Shown in pieces: positions 9,417 to 17,831 of a DNA stretch of 60,673 nt. Position 1 is the stretch's first letter. Each line of letters begins with the position of its first letter. Under the pieces are notes generated by a model, which searched no databases, was not told where the DNA came from, and saw nothing but the letters and a program-made list of their open reading frames with translations. The stretch is from the NCBI RefSeq assembly GCF_036662795.1, contig NZ_JBAFWZ010000018.1:1-60673 (forward strand), written 5' to 3'. The DNA is from Lysinibacillus_B sp036662795 (GTDB lineage Bacteria > Bacillota > Bacilli > Bacillales_A > Planococcaceae). The position numbers were made by a program, and so were the translations under genes.

Positions 9417-9684
9417 CAGAAAAAACAAAAAAACCCCGCCCCCAAAAGGGACGAGGATCATTCGCGGTACCACCCTAGTTATTGCAATATGCAATCACTC
9501 TATTGACTTAACGACGTCATTCGCCGGCATTCCTTTCGTCATGTGATATGACTCCCGGAAGCTGCTCGCGAGGTGAATTCAACATTCGAACTGCTATGCA
9601 AGCTTTCAGTCTCGGCCTGCACTCCCTAAAGCAATCTCTTGAACATTTACTCTTCTCGGTCAAAGCATTTATTCATTCGTAATA
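9417..9684 (-). promoter_or_regulatory. T-box leader of pheST (specifier UUC)
   Basis: On the minus strand the antiterminator carries the T-box AGGGTGGTACCGCG. It is followed by a competing terminator (CCTCGTCCC-TTTT-GGGGGCGGGG and a T run, 9427-9457). Stem I includes the specifier region GAATTCACC, which reads UUC (Phe). Uncharged tRNA-Phe should allow read-through into pheST. The boundary at 9684 is set from the promoter position. Confidence 0.93.
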
Positions 9685-9690
9685 CTTAAC

Positions 9691-9719
9691 ATAGTACGAT
9701 ATTTCCTTTTTTGTTTCAA
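9691..9719 (-). promoter_or_regulatory. Sigma-A-type promoter of the pheST leader
   Basis: On the minus strand TTGAAA (9719-9714) and TACTAT (9696-9691) are spaced by 17 bp, just upstream of stem I. The phased array begins about 40 bp upstream of the -35. Confidence 0.65.
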
Positions 9720-9757
9720 GTGTAAGAATTGGTCTCTTTATGCGTAGAGTCTGGATT

Positions 9758-9899
9758 TACTAGCCAGTTTTTTTGAAATACTAGCCACTTTTCTCGAAAT
9801 ACTAGCCGTTTTTTTAAATTTACTAGCCAATGTGAATAGTCGAGCTTAGAATACTAGCCGATGTGACTCTATACTCGCCACGTTGAAAGCTTAGTAGCC
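9758..9899. repeat. Phased TACTAGCC array 1 (7 cores)
   Basis: The core TACTAGCC, or a one-base variant, starts at 9758, 9779, 9800, 9821, 9852, 9872 (TACTCGCC) and 9892 (TAGTAGCC). Steps are 21, 21, 21, 31, 20 and 20 bp. Spacers are mostly A/T runs. The 31-bp step carries AATGTGAAT..CGAGCTTAGAA, which is repeated in array 2. No gene is present. Confidence 0.9.
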
Positions 9900-9970
9900 A
9901 ATCTTTCAATTCGCTGTCGCGACTGCTTCTGCGCCACGGAAAGTCGGATGATCACACATCACGCTGGATT

Positions 9971-10133
9971 TACTAGCCAGTTTATTTGAAATACTAGCCA
10001 CTTTTCTCGAAATACTCGCCACATTTTCAAAAATACTAGCCGTTTTTTAAAATTTACTAGCCAATGTGAAAATTCGAGCTTAGAATACTAGCCGATGTGA
10101 CTCTATACTCGCCACACCAAAAGCTTACTAGCC
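9971..10133. repeat. Phased TACTAGCC array 2 (8 cores)
   Basis: Cores start at 9971, 9992, 10013 (TACTCGCC), 10034, 10055, 10086, 10106 (TACTCGCC) and 10126. Steps are 21, 21, 21, 21, 31, 20 and 20 bp. It is a diverged direct copy of array 1, separated from it by a 70-bp stretch without cores. It ends just before the rlmP stop codon. Confidence 0.9.
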
Positions 10134-10138
10134 AACAC

Positions 10139-10900
10139 TTACCCTCTAAATTGATACAATAAAATCCCTGTCGCAACTGCTACATTTAATGATTCTGCAC
10201 CACCAAAAATTGGGATGATCACGTTTTGATCTGTTTTGGCTAACAGTTGCGGGCTAATGCCACTACCTTCATTACCTACGATTAACGCAAAGGCATCCTT
10301 CACATCAACTTCCTTGTATGAAATGGCCTCTTCTAACGCTGTGCCGAATACTTTTACATTGTCGTCCTGCAGGCGGTCAATCCATTCATCTAAATCGCCA
10401 CGAACGACAGGGATATGGAAATGAGAACCCTGTGCTGAGCGCATCGTTTTTGGATTAAACGCATCCACGCAGCCTTTGCCTAAAATGACCGCATCAATAC
10501 CAGCCGCATCAGCCGTACGAATCATCGTGCCAATATTTCCTGGGTCCTGAACAGCATCTACAAGTAATACTTTGCGCCAAGCTGCCATTTCTGTTTCCGA
10601 AACCTCTTTTTGCTTACAATGAGCAAACACACCCTGTGATTTTTCTGTTTCTGCAATTTCCTTTGCAACCGCATCATTAACCTGTACTGTTTGCACATCG
10701 TCGATCGCCCATAACAGTGGTAGGTCAACACCATCACGGACAATAATTTGAACGATTTGCTCTTTATTTTTTAACGCTTCCTCTACTAAATGGAAGCCTT
10801 CGATTATAAATTCACCTGTTTTTTCACGCTCTTTACGCTGTGTAACGAGCTTTTTCCAATGCTTTACGAGTGCGTTTTGTGTCGATTCAATTCGTTTCAT
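10139..10900 (-). CDS. rlmP: SPOUT RNA 2'-O-methyltransferase (YsgA/RlmP type)
   Basis: The 253-aa protein has an N-terminal substrate-binding domain (IIEGFHLVEEALKN) and a C-terminal trefoil-knot SpoU domain. The three SpoU motifs are DPGNIGTMIRTADA, ALIVGNEGSGIS and IPIFGGAESLNVAVATGILL, which bind AdoMet and the ribose. In B. subtilis the gene between sspI and pheS is ysgA, reported to make 2'-O-methylguanosine in the 23S rRNA A-loop (RlmP). The same neighbours here support orthology. The symbol is assigned from this context. Confidence 0.85.
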   Translation of the reverse strand: MKRIESTQNALVKHWKKLVTQRKEREKTGEFIIEGFHLVEEALKNKEQIVQIIVRDGVDLPLLWAIDDVQTVQVNDAVAKEIAETEKSQGVFAHCKQKEVSETEMAAWRKVLLVDAVQDPGNIGTMIRTADAAGIDAVILGKGCVDAFNPKTMRSAQGSHFHIPVVRGDLDEWIDRLQDDNVKVFGTALEEAISYKEVDVKDAFALIVGNEGSGISPQLLAKTDQNVIIPIFGGAESLNVAVATGILLYQFRG

Positions 10901-11071
10901 CTTGTTCCGTCCTTTAATAAGTTATTCAACGATGAATTATAGCATATTCTAAGTAATTTTTCCCGAAGCTAATAATTGCTAACTACCCTTCCATTTTTCG
11001 AATCTGATGCCATCTATCACACATAATTTTAGATAATAAAGCAATACTACACATAGAAAGGAGAGGAAAAA

Positions 11072-11281
11072 ATGGATTTTCAAATTCGACAAGCAATTAC
11101 TACCAATGTGACGGGTCAATCCCCAGCTGAATTTTCTGACATCGTAAATGATGCCATTAGTCGTGGGGAGGAACATTTATTACCTGGTCTCGGCGTGTTT
11201 TTAGAAGCCTGGTGGCAAGACTCAAGTGAGCAGGAGCGAAATTCATTTTCGGAAAAATTGTCACAGCATTTCAGCCATTAA
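11072..11281 (+). CDS. sspI: Small acid-soluble spore protein SspI
   Basis: This 69-aa protein matches SspI of Bacillus in length and in its conserved blocks: an N-terminal MDFQIRQAI..NVTG, then SRGEEHLLPGLGVFLEAWW. SspI is a minor SASP found in the forespore core and made late in sporulation, which indicates an endospore-forming host. GAAAGGAGAGG lies 8 nt before the ATG. It is divergent from rlmP, as in B. subtilis. A sigma-G promoter is expected, but I did not find one I would defend. Confidence 0.93.
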   Translation: MDFQIRQAITTNVTGQSPAEFSDIVNDAISRGEEHLLPGLGVFLEAWWQDSSEQERNSFSEKLSQHFSH

Positions 11282-11297
11282 TCTTATCCGAACAATT

Positions 11298-11330
11298 AAG
11301 CTGAGGTTCTTTTTTGGCTTACCTCAGCTT
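11298..11330 (+). terminator. Terminator after sspI
   Basis: AAGCTGAGGT and ACCTCAGCTT form a perfect 10-bp stem with a T-rich loop, 17 bp after the sspI stop. It may also serve nifS coming from the other side. Confidence 0.75.
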
Positions 11331-11377
11331 CTATTTCAACGTTCATAGCTTTCCATGATTATTCGAAATTTAAGTAC

Positions 11378-12490
11378 TCATTTTACGAATGTTGCTATCC
11401 TGTGTAATGCCTTATTCACCGTAGCTATTTCCTCATGCGTCGTCTCACTTCCAAATGAAATGCGGAAAAACTGTCTTGCCTCCGTCAATGATTTCCCCAT
11501 CGCGAGTATCGCCTTCGTTCCTGATGCACTATTGATATCACAGGCGCTTCCTGTTGAAATATAAATGCCATCCTCATTTAGTTTCAGCATGACATATTGT
11601 CCTTCAATCCCTTTCATGCAAATCCCACAAATATTCGGTAGCTGGTTTTCGGCTGGGGCTTCGATTACTTGAAATAATGAACTATCGAGCCCCTCTAGAA
11701 GATCGTGTCGAAGCTGCCTTTGGTAGTCGATATTATACTTAAATTCCTCAACCCCTACTGCCATTGCAACAATGCTCGGCGTATCAAGCGTTCCTCCACG
11801 CAAGCCTTTTTCATGTGTGACTCCAGGAAATACTGGTGTCGCCCGCACACGAGGATTCAAATACACAGCTCCACAGCCTTTCGGACCGCCTACTTTATGA
11901 GCCGATACTGTAATCCCATCAACCTCACCTGAAAAATCCGTTATATCGAGCTTACAAAATGATTGCACACAATCGACGTGAATTCGAACACCAAATCTCT
12001 TTGCTATCCTCGCAATCTCTTTCACTGGCTGGACCGTGCCGATTTCAGAGTTAGCATGCTGAATCGAAATTAGTGTCGTGTCGCTACGAATCGCCATCTC
12101 TAAGCTTGCTAAATCAATAATTCCCTCTTGCGTTAGTGGCAGCCTTGTAACTTTATAGCCTTCCCCCTCTAACGTATTTAACGCTGCATGAACAGAAGTA
12201 TGCTCGGCCATACATGAAATGATGTGCTTTCCACCACGTGCCCCCTTCGCTAAAGATAAGATTCCTAATAAATTCCCTTCTGTTCCACTTCCAGTAAAAA
12301 TAATGCCGTCCTCATGTACACCGAGCTCTTCTGCAATTACCTTTCTTGCCCATGTGACAGCAGCTGCTGCCCTGCCTCCCATATCATGTAAGCTTGACGG
12401 ATTTCCCGCGAGCTCTTGTGCGGCTTCGCTATAGGCTGCAATGGCTCTAGCAGTCATTGGTGTCGTTGCCGCATAATCTAAATAAATCAT
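11378..12490 (-). CDS. nifS: Cysteine desulfurase NifS (NAD-locus type)
   Basis: This PLP enzyme releases sulfur from cysteine. The 370-aa protein starts with IYLDYAATTP and has the PLP lysine in VSAHKVGGPKG (Lys near residue 198). The active-site cysteine lies in STGSACDINSAS near residue 323, giving an SSCAS-like loop of group II/NifS type. It is divergent from nadBCA with about 96 bp between starts, as in B. subtilis, where NifS supplies sulfur for the NadA 4Fe-4S cluster. Shared control with nadBCA is likely. Confidence 0.92.
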   Translation of the reverse strand: MIYLDYAATTPMTARAIAAYSEAAQELAGNPSSLHDMGGRAAAAVTWARKVIAEELGVHEDGIIFTGSGTEGNLLGILSLAKGARGGKHIISCMAEHTSVHAALNTLEGEGYKVTRLPLTQEGIIDLASLEMAIRSDTTLISIQHANSEIGTVQPVKEIARIAKRFGVRIHVDCVQSFCKLDITDFSGEVDGITVSAHKVGGPKGCGAVYLNPRVRATPVFPGVTHEKGLRGGTLDTPSIVAMAVGVEEFKYNIDYQRQLRHDLLEGLDSSLFQVIEAPAENQLPNICGICMKGIEGQYVMLKLNEDGIYISTGSACDINSASGTKAILAMGKSLTEARQFFRISFGSETTHEEIATVNKALHRIATFVK

Positions 12491-12554
12491 TGTCCACGCC
12501 TCTTTTCTAACGAGTAAGAAATACTTGTTCTTTTCTTTATTTTATGTAAAGATA

Positions 12555-12568
12555 TGTGTCAAGACAAC
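12555..12568. promoter_or_regulatory. Candidate niacin-responsive NiaR operator
   Basis: TGTGTCAAGACAAC, with a TGTC-AA-GACA palindromic centre, lies in the nifS-nadB divergent region 19-32 bp before the nadB ATG. It resembles the short palindrome bound by NiaR (YrxA) in Bacillus nad promoters. No niaR gene is in the window. Only one site was seen. Confidence 0.45.
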
Positions 12569-12586
12569 TGTAAAGAAGGTACGAGC

Positions 12587-14158
12587 ATGAATATTAGTAC
12601 AGACATCGTCATTATTGGCGGGGGCATTGCAGCACTCGAGGCTGCTCGAAATTTAAGCCGCCGCTTCCATGTACACATCATTACAAAGTCGGATTTAACC
12701 GTTAGTAGCTCCTACAAAGCACAAGGGGGCATTGCTGCCGTTATCTCAGCTGATGATGATACTGCCCTTCATATACAAGATACGCTTAAGGCTGGTGAAT
12801 ACCACCACCACGAAGGTAATGTAAAAGCACTCATTGAAAACGGCGCTTCCGTTGTGAAGGAACTTTTACAAGAAGGATTTCAAGCTGATCACAATGAGGA
12901 TGGCGAAATTTCTCTTGGCTTAGAAGGTGCTCATAGCAAGCACCGTATCGTCCATGCAGGTGGAGATGCTACAGGCAAAAACCTTGTCGATTATATTGCT
13001 GGCGAATTACCACCCAATGTCTATATTCATACGTATGAGTTTGCGTATGAGCTACTCTTAAATTCCGCCCATGAGTGCTGCGGTGTTCGTGTGAAAACGA
13101 ATAGTGGAGAAAAATCATACTTCGCCTCGTACGTTATTTTAGCTACAGGTGGGGCCGGTGCACTGTATGAATGTACGTCAAATTGTGAGACTAGCTACGG
13201 AGATGGTATTGCACTCGCCTATTTAGCTGGGGCATCAGTAACAGATATGGAGTTCGTTCAATTCCATCCGAGTCTGCTCTATGTTAACGGAGCTAGAGGG
13301 CTCGTTTCAGAAGCTGTTCGAGGTGCAGGCGGAAAATTCGTTGATGTGAACGGGAAACCGATTATGGACGGAAAGCATCCTTTAGGAGATTTAGCACCTC
13401 GTCATATTACAGCTTATGAAATGTACAAAATGCGGGAGAATGGACAGGAAGTATTTATTGATATTTCACGGATCAAAAGCTTCGAGCAAAAATTCCCTAC
13501 GATTCACAACCTTTGCAGCCAAAACGGTGTGGATTTATCGAATGGAAGGATTCCGATTGCTCCTGGCAGCCATTTTCTAATGGGCGGTGTGATTACGGAT
13601 CTCTACGGACAAACTTCTATCCCTCGATTATTTGCCGTTGGTGAGGTTGCTTGCACAGGGGTTCATGGTGCAAATCGACTTGCGAGTAATTCATTATTAG
13701 AAGGCATTACATTTGGAACAATGATGGCAACCTATTTGCTAGAAAACGGCGATAATCAACACAATTTTATTTTAAGAAGCGATATAGACTCTCCTATTTC
13801 TGAAAGCTTATTGCCAAAAGTGCTTTTACAAAAGGCAATGCTCAGCAATGCAGGTATCGTTCGCTCAAAGGAAGGCCTACAAAAATTGATAGTTCAATTA
13901 CCAGGCATCACAAGCAAAACAGGTAATCTACGGGGATATTCTAAGGAACGCATAGAATTATATTTTATGAATATAACAGCCTCTTTAATTGCCCATGCTG
14001 CACAAGAGAGGACAGAATCCCGTGGGGCCCATATAAGAAACGACTATCCTATGAAAGCAAACCATTGGCAAAAGAGATGGATTGTCTTCGAGCAAGGAAA
14101 AATGAATGTGAGGAACGATTTATATGAATGTAATCAAACTAAAAGCTATGTTAACTAG
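12587..14158 (+). CDS. nadB: L-aspartate oxidase
   Basis: NadB oxidises L-aspartate to iminoaspartate, the first step of de novo NAD synthesis. The 523-aa flavoprotein has the Rossmann motif IVIIGGGIAALEAARNL, SSYKAQGGIAAV (flavin contact), FVQFHPS, and the fumarate-reductase-family signature GVHGANRLASNSLLEG near residue 360. The ATG at 12587 with AGAAGG upstream is preferred over an ATG 33 bp earlier that lies inside the candidate operator. Its 3' end overlaps nadC by 35 bp. Confidence 0.95.
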   Translation: MNISTDIVIIGGGIAALEAARNLSRRFHVHIITKSDLTVSSSYKAQGGIAAVISADDDTALHIQDTLKAGEYHHHEGNVKALIENGASVVKELLQEGFQADHNEDGEISLGLEGAHSKHRIVHAGGDATGKNLVDYIAGELPPNVYIHTYEFAYELLLNSAHECCGVRVKTNSGEKSYFASYVILATGGAGALYECTSNCETSYGDGIALAYLAGASVTDMEFVQFHPSLLYVNGARGLVSEAVRGAGGKFVDVNGKPIMDGKHPLGDLAPRHITAYEMYKMRENGQEVFIDISRIKSFEQKFPTIHNLCSQNGVDLSNGRIPIAPGSHFLMGGVITDLYGQTSIPRLFAVGEVACTGVHGANRLASNSLLEGITFGTMMATYLLENGDNQHNFILRSDIDSPISESLLPKVLLQKAMLSNAGIVRSKEGLQKLIVQLPGITSKTGNLRGYSKERIELYFMNITASLIAHAAQERTESRGAHIRNDYPMKANHWQKRWIVFEQGKMNVRNDLYECNQTKSYVN

Positions 14159-14984
14159 TTTTTTTAATGAAGATATCGGCGATGGTGATTTATCGAGCGA
14201 AACAATTTTTTCAGCCCAAGAGCAAGGTTCCTTTACGTTTTATGCAAAGGAGGATGGCATTTTTTGCGGGGCTCAAATTATCGAAATTGGATTCTCGATA
14301 CTAGATTCAACCTTAAAGGTGAGCGTATTAAAACAAGATGGTGAGCACATTTCAAAGGGAGATCAGCTTGCGATTATCGAAGGATCACTTCGCAGCCTAC
14401 TCACAGGTGAGCGTGTTATTTTAAACCTAGTACAGCGGATGAGCGGTATTGCCACAAAGGCAAATAAAGCGGTCGCTAGAACAACTGGTACTAATGCGCA
14501 TATTTGTGATACGCGTAAAACGATGCCAGGGCTTCGTATGCTCGACAAATATGCTGTTCGTACTGGTGGAGCATACAATCACCGCAGTGGGCTTTATGAT
14601 GCCATTATGTTAAAGGATAATCATATCGCTTTTGCAGGTAGTATAACAAAGGCTGTAGAATCCGCGCGTAGTAAAATCGGTCATACAGTAAAAATTGAGG
14701 TGGAAATTGAAACGAAGGAAGAGCTTATGGAAGCAATCGATGCAGGTGCAGACATTATTATGTTCGATAACCGTACACCCTCGGAAATTCGTGATTGGCT
14801 TCCTCTAGTTCCTCCGCATATTGCCACGGAGGCTTCAGGTAATATTACGTTAGATAATTTAAGAGAGTATGCAGAAAGTGGCGTAGAATGGATTTCTCTT
14901 GGTGCCCTTACTCATTCCGTCTCAGCCTTTGATATTAGCGCACTTGTTGGGCCGAAAGGAGTAATTGTTCATGGTACTCACTAA
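14124..14984 (+). CDS. nadC: Quinolinate phosphoribosyltransferase
   Basis: NadC converts quinolinate and PRPP to nicotinate mononucleotide. The 286-aa sequence begins MNVIKLKAMLTSFFNEDIGDGDL, aligned with the B. subtilis start. It contains ILNLVQRMSGIAT, DTRKTMPGLR and HRSGLYDAIMLKDNH, the substrate-binding Arg/His/Lys motifs, and EVEIETKEE with DNRTPSEI. The start overlaps the nadB end by 35 bp and the stop overlaps the nadA start by 14 bp, so the three genes form one tightly coupled operon. Confidence 0.95.
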   Translation: MNVIKLKAMLTSFFNEDIGDGDLSSETIFSAQEQGSFTFYAKEDGIFCGAQIIEIGFSILDSTLKVSVLKQDGEHISKGDQLAIIEGSLRSLLTGERVILNLVQRMSGIATKANKAVARTTGTNAHICDTRKTMPGLRMLDKYAVRTGGAYNHRSGLYDAIMLKDNHIAFAGSITKAVESARSKIGHTVKIEVEIETKEELMEAIDAGADIIMFDNRTPSEIRDWLPLVPPHIATEASGNITLDNLREYAESGVEWISLGALTHSVSAFDISALVGPKGVIVHGTH

Positions 14985-16071
14985 ATTGATGGAAGGATCA
15001 TTGCTTCCAGACAAATATAAATCAATGACGCGTGAAGAAATGGAAACACGAATCCGCGAAATTAAAGAAAAACTAGGCGATGAACTCTTCATTCCAGGTC
15101 ATCATTATCAGCGAGATGAGGTCATTCAATTTGCTGATACGACAGGAGACTCCCTGCAGCTTGCTCAAGTCGCTGCAGCGAATAAAAAAGCAAAGAGTAT
15201 CGTATTTTGTGGTGTTCATTTTATGGCGGAGACAGCTGATATGCTAACGGAAGATGATCAAATTGTCTACTTACCTGATATGCGTGCAGGCTGCTCGATG
15301 GCAGATATGGCGAATATATACCAAACAGAGGAAGCTTGGGTAGAGCTAACCAAACTGTTTGGCGAGACAATTATTCCGTTAACGTATGTGAATTCAACAG
15401 CAGCCATTAAAGCATTTACAGGGCGAAACGGTGGCGCTTGTGTTACGTCCTCTAACGCAAAAACGATGGTAGAGTGGGCATTTACACAAAAGCCACGTCT
15501 ACTATTCCTACCCGATCAGCATTTAGGGCGAAACACTGCATTTGACCTTGGTGTTCCATTGGAGCATATGGCCGTGTGGAATCCGATTTCAGGCAAGCTA
15601 GAGTATGAGGGTGCAATAGAAGATGTGAAGGTCATCCTATGGAAGGGACATTGCTCCGTGCATGAAGGCTTTACAGTTTATAACATAAAGGATGTACGTA
15701 CGAAATATCCTGAGATGAAAATAATTGTCCATCCAGAATGTAGTCGAGAAGTTGTTGCGCTATCAGATGATAATGGCTCTACAAAGTATATTTGTGATGT
15801 TATCGAAGCTGCACCTCCTGGATCAAGCTGGGCTATTGGGACTGAAATGAATTTAGTGAAGCGATTAATCGCAAATAACCCTGATAAGCATATTATTTCA
15901 TTGAATGAAAATATGTGCCCTTGCTTAACAATGAATCGAATCGATTTGCCTCATTTATTATGGGCACTGGAAACAATCCAACAAGGCGGACAAGGAAATG
16001 TGATTGCCGTAGATAAAGAAGTTACTGCACAGGCAGTCCTTTCACTAGAGCGTATGCTCGCTCGTGCGTAG
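14971..16071 (+). CDS. nadA: Quinolinate synthase
   Basis: NadA condenses iminoaspartate with dihydroxyacetone phosphate using a 4Fe-4S cluster. The 366-aa length is the Bacillus form. Cluster cysteines are visible in RAGCSMADM, VHPECSREV and NMCPCLTMN. The GHHYQRDEV and VYLPDMRAGCS segments form the substrate site. AAAGGAG ends 9 nt before the ATG at 14971; a TTG two codons upstream is too close to it. The divergent nifS probably provides sulfur for the cluster. Confidence 0.95.
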   Translation: MVLTKLMEGSLLPDKYKSMTREEMETRIREIKEKLGDELFIPGHHYQRDEVIQFADTTGDSLQLAQVAAANKKAKSIVFCGVHFMAETADMLTEDDQIVYLPDMRAGCSMADMANIYQTEEAWVELTKLFGETIIPLTYVNSTAAIKAFTGRNGGACVTSSNAKTMVEWAFTQKPRLLFLPDQHLGRNTAFDLGVPLEHMAVWNPISGKLEYEGAIEDVKVILWKGHCSVHEGFTVYNIKDVRTKYPEMKIIVHPECSREVVALSDDNGSTKYICDVIEAAPPGSSWAIGTEMNLVKRLIANNPDKHIISLNENMCPCLTMNRIDLPHLLWALETIQQGGQGNVIAVDKEVTAQAVLSLERMLARA

Positions 16072-16088
16072 CATAGCTGCTCGTGATT

Positions 16089-16119
16089 CCCTCATTAGAA
16101 ATAAACTTTCTGATGAGGG
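16089..16119 (+). terminator. Probable terminator after nadBCA
   Basis: CCCTCAT and ATGAGGG form a stem 18 bp after the nadA stop, followed by TCATTTATAT. The T run is weak. Confidence 0.5.
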
Positions 16120-16177
16120 TCATTTATATGTAAGTCGATATGTCGATTTTCAGTGTACTCTTTAAAGACCAAAAACA

Positions 16178-16210
16178 AAAAACAACTCAGCGTCTCCCGA
16201 GTTGTTTTCC
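16178..16210. terminator. Bidirectional terminator between nadA and argF
   Basis: AAAACAACTC..GAGTTGTTTT forms a 10-bp stem. T runs follow on the minus strand (serving argF) and, more weakly, on the plus strand. Confidence 0.75.
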
Positions 16211-16225
16211 TATGTAGTGATGAGG

Positions 16226-16330
16226 TTATCCATCTTGATAACGTACATCACAATATTGTAGCGTATTAATAGCCTGCAGCGAGTCCCCCGCACGTGCCGT
16301 TAACATACTACCCATTGCCAACCGCGCCAT
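16226..16330 (-). CDS. Possible 34-aa small protein downstream of argF
   Basis: An ATG-initiated frame of 34 codons, beginning MARLAMGSMLTARAG and ending CDVRYQDG, lies between argF and its terminator in the same orientation. An 8-bp inverted repeat (ATTGCCAA / TTGGCAAT, 16312-16344) surrounds its start. No clear ribosome-binding site was found. The composition is protein-like and more GC-rich than the surrounding gap. It may equally be a remnant or non-coding. Confidence 0.25.
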   Translation of the reverse strand: MARLAMGSMLTARAGDSLQAINTLQYCDVRYQDG

Positions 16331-16385
16331 CCTGCAATTGGCAATGTTTTTTCTTTCTCATACTTAGATTCGCAACTCGCGAATA

Positions 16386-17351
16386 TTAAGCAAGTAATGA
16401 AGCTAAAACCGCCTTTTGTGCATGTAAACGATTTTCCGCTTGTTCAAAGATATAAGAGTTTGGTCCATCGATGACCGAAGCTGTTACTTCTTCCTCACGA
16501 TGAGCCGGTAAACAGTGTAAGAACATATAGTCCGGCTTTGCATGTGCCACAAGTTCATCATTAATTTGGTAGGCTTTGAAGTCGATTAAGCGCTGAGCTG
16601 TTTCTTCCTCCTGCCCCATTGATGTCCAGACATCTGCATAAACAACATCTGCATCCTTTACTGCAGCAATCGGATCCTGTGTAACAGTTACTAAGCTACC
16701 ATTTGCCTTTGCAAGCTCACTTGCTTTTGCGATAATTTCAGTATCACACTCATAACCAGGAGGTGTAGCGACTGCCACATCCATTCCAACATGTGCACAA
16801 GCAATGACTAATGAATGTGCTACATTATTGCCGTCGCCAACATACGCTACTTTTAGACCTTTTACTTCTCCCTTATGTTCTGAGATTGTTTCAATATCCG
16901 CTAATGCTTGACAAGGATGATATAGGTCTGTTAACCCGTTAATGACAGGAATCTTTGCATATTCTGCAAGCTCCTTTACCATCTCATGAGAATTAGCACG
17001 AATCATAATACCGTCTAAGTAGCCTGATAATACTTGACCCGTATCTGAAATTGGCTCACCTCGACCAATTTGCATATCGCGTGCATTCATGTACATGCCA
17101 TAGCCACCTAGCTGCTGCATGCCCACTTCAAAGGATACACGAGTACGCGTCGAGCTTTTTTCGAAAATCATTCCTAGTGTTTTTCCTTCTAAAAGCTTCG
17201 GACACTTGCCCTCTTTTGTCACTTTTTTCAGCTGTGAGGCTAGCTTAATCAAGCTTTCTACCTCTTCACTCGTATAGTCAAGCAAGGTTAGTAAGTCCTT
17301 CCCCTTAAGGCTCTCCACTAACTTTAACTGCACCTCTTCTAACAATTTCAT
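16386..17351 (-). CDS. argF: Ornithine carbamoyltransferase
   Basis: The enzyme makes citrulline from ornithine and carbamoyl phosphate. The 321-aa protein has the carbamoyl-phosphate motif SSTRTR (near residue 56), HPCQALAD, the ornithine loop (YADVWTSMGQEEE) and HCLPAHR with the catalytic cysteine near residue 271. The ATG at 17351 with GAGGAG upstream is chosen over an upstream ATG lacking a ribosome-binding site. No other arginine or arginine-deiminase genes adjoin it, so the anabolic or catabolic role is not settled; argF rather than arcB is an inference. Confidence 0.9.
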   Translation of the reverse strand: MKLLEEVQLKLVESLKGKDLLTLLDYTSEEVESLIKLASQLKKVTKEGKCPKLLEGKTLGMIFEKSSTRTRVSFEVGMQQLGGYGMYMNARDMQIGRGEPISDTGQVLSGYLDGIMIRANSHEMVKELAEYAKIPVINGLTDLYHPCQALADIETISEHKGEVKGLKVAYVGDGNNVAHSLVIACAHVGMDVAVATPPGYECDTEIIAKASELAKANGSLVTVTQDPIAAVKDADVVYADVWTSMGQEEETAQRLIDFKAYQINDELVAHAKPDYMFLHCLPAHREEEVTASVIDGPNSYIFEQAENRLHAQKAVLASLLA

Positions 17352-17767
17352 GTACGCTCGCTCCTCGAATGCTTTATCTTGATTTCTATTATACATATGT
17401 ATTTTTATAAAATCAAGTGAATAATTATGTTTATTTTAAATTTTCTTATAAAAAGAAAACAGTCGATAATTAGAGACTAATAATCCGCTTTAGAATGCTA
17501 TAAATCTTTCATGGGAATCATTTTTATCTGTGCTAGTACCCCTGCTATCTTTACATCCTCTTCACTTTATTAAATTCCTGCATAACAATGTATACGCTAA
17601 AAAATTTGCTTATTTAATTTCGCTAATGTTCTTCTCTCCGTCGTGTAACACTTTCCATCACACATCTACAAAATTCGATACTCTAAATAGAAATAATTTG
17701 ATTAGAATAGAAAATATTTCATTCAACACTATTCCAAAAATAACATTATTTATGTACAATATACTTG

Positions 17768-17788
17768 AATGATAGAAGTACTATCATT
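17768..17788. promoter_or_regulatory. Palindromic operator candidate for the flavoprotein operon
   Basis: AATGATAG-AAGTA-CTATCATT is a perfect 8-bp inverted repeat with a 5-bp spacer. It lies just after a possible -10 (TATACT, 17760-17765) and 44 bp before the flavoprotein start. Its size fits a TetR dimer site, and a TetR gene ends the operon region. The rest of the 17352-17767 gap shows nothing else recognisable. Confidence 0.5.
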
Positions 17789-17831
17789 TATTCAGAACAA
17801 AGGGACTAAATAATCGATTGGAGGAATGGTT

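Noticed and set aside
9377..9445. Extended pheS N-terminus starting at 9445
   Set aside because: The extra codons read through the T-box terminator and T run; the family start at 9376 has a strong ribosome-binding site.
9758..10133. Could the phased arrays be CRISPR?
   Set aside because: Cores are only 8 bp, spacers are AT-rich and partly similar, and the period is 21 bp. No cas genes are present.
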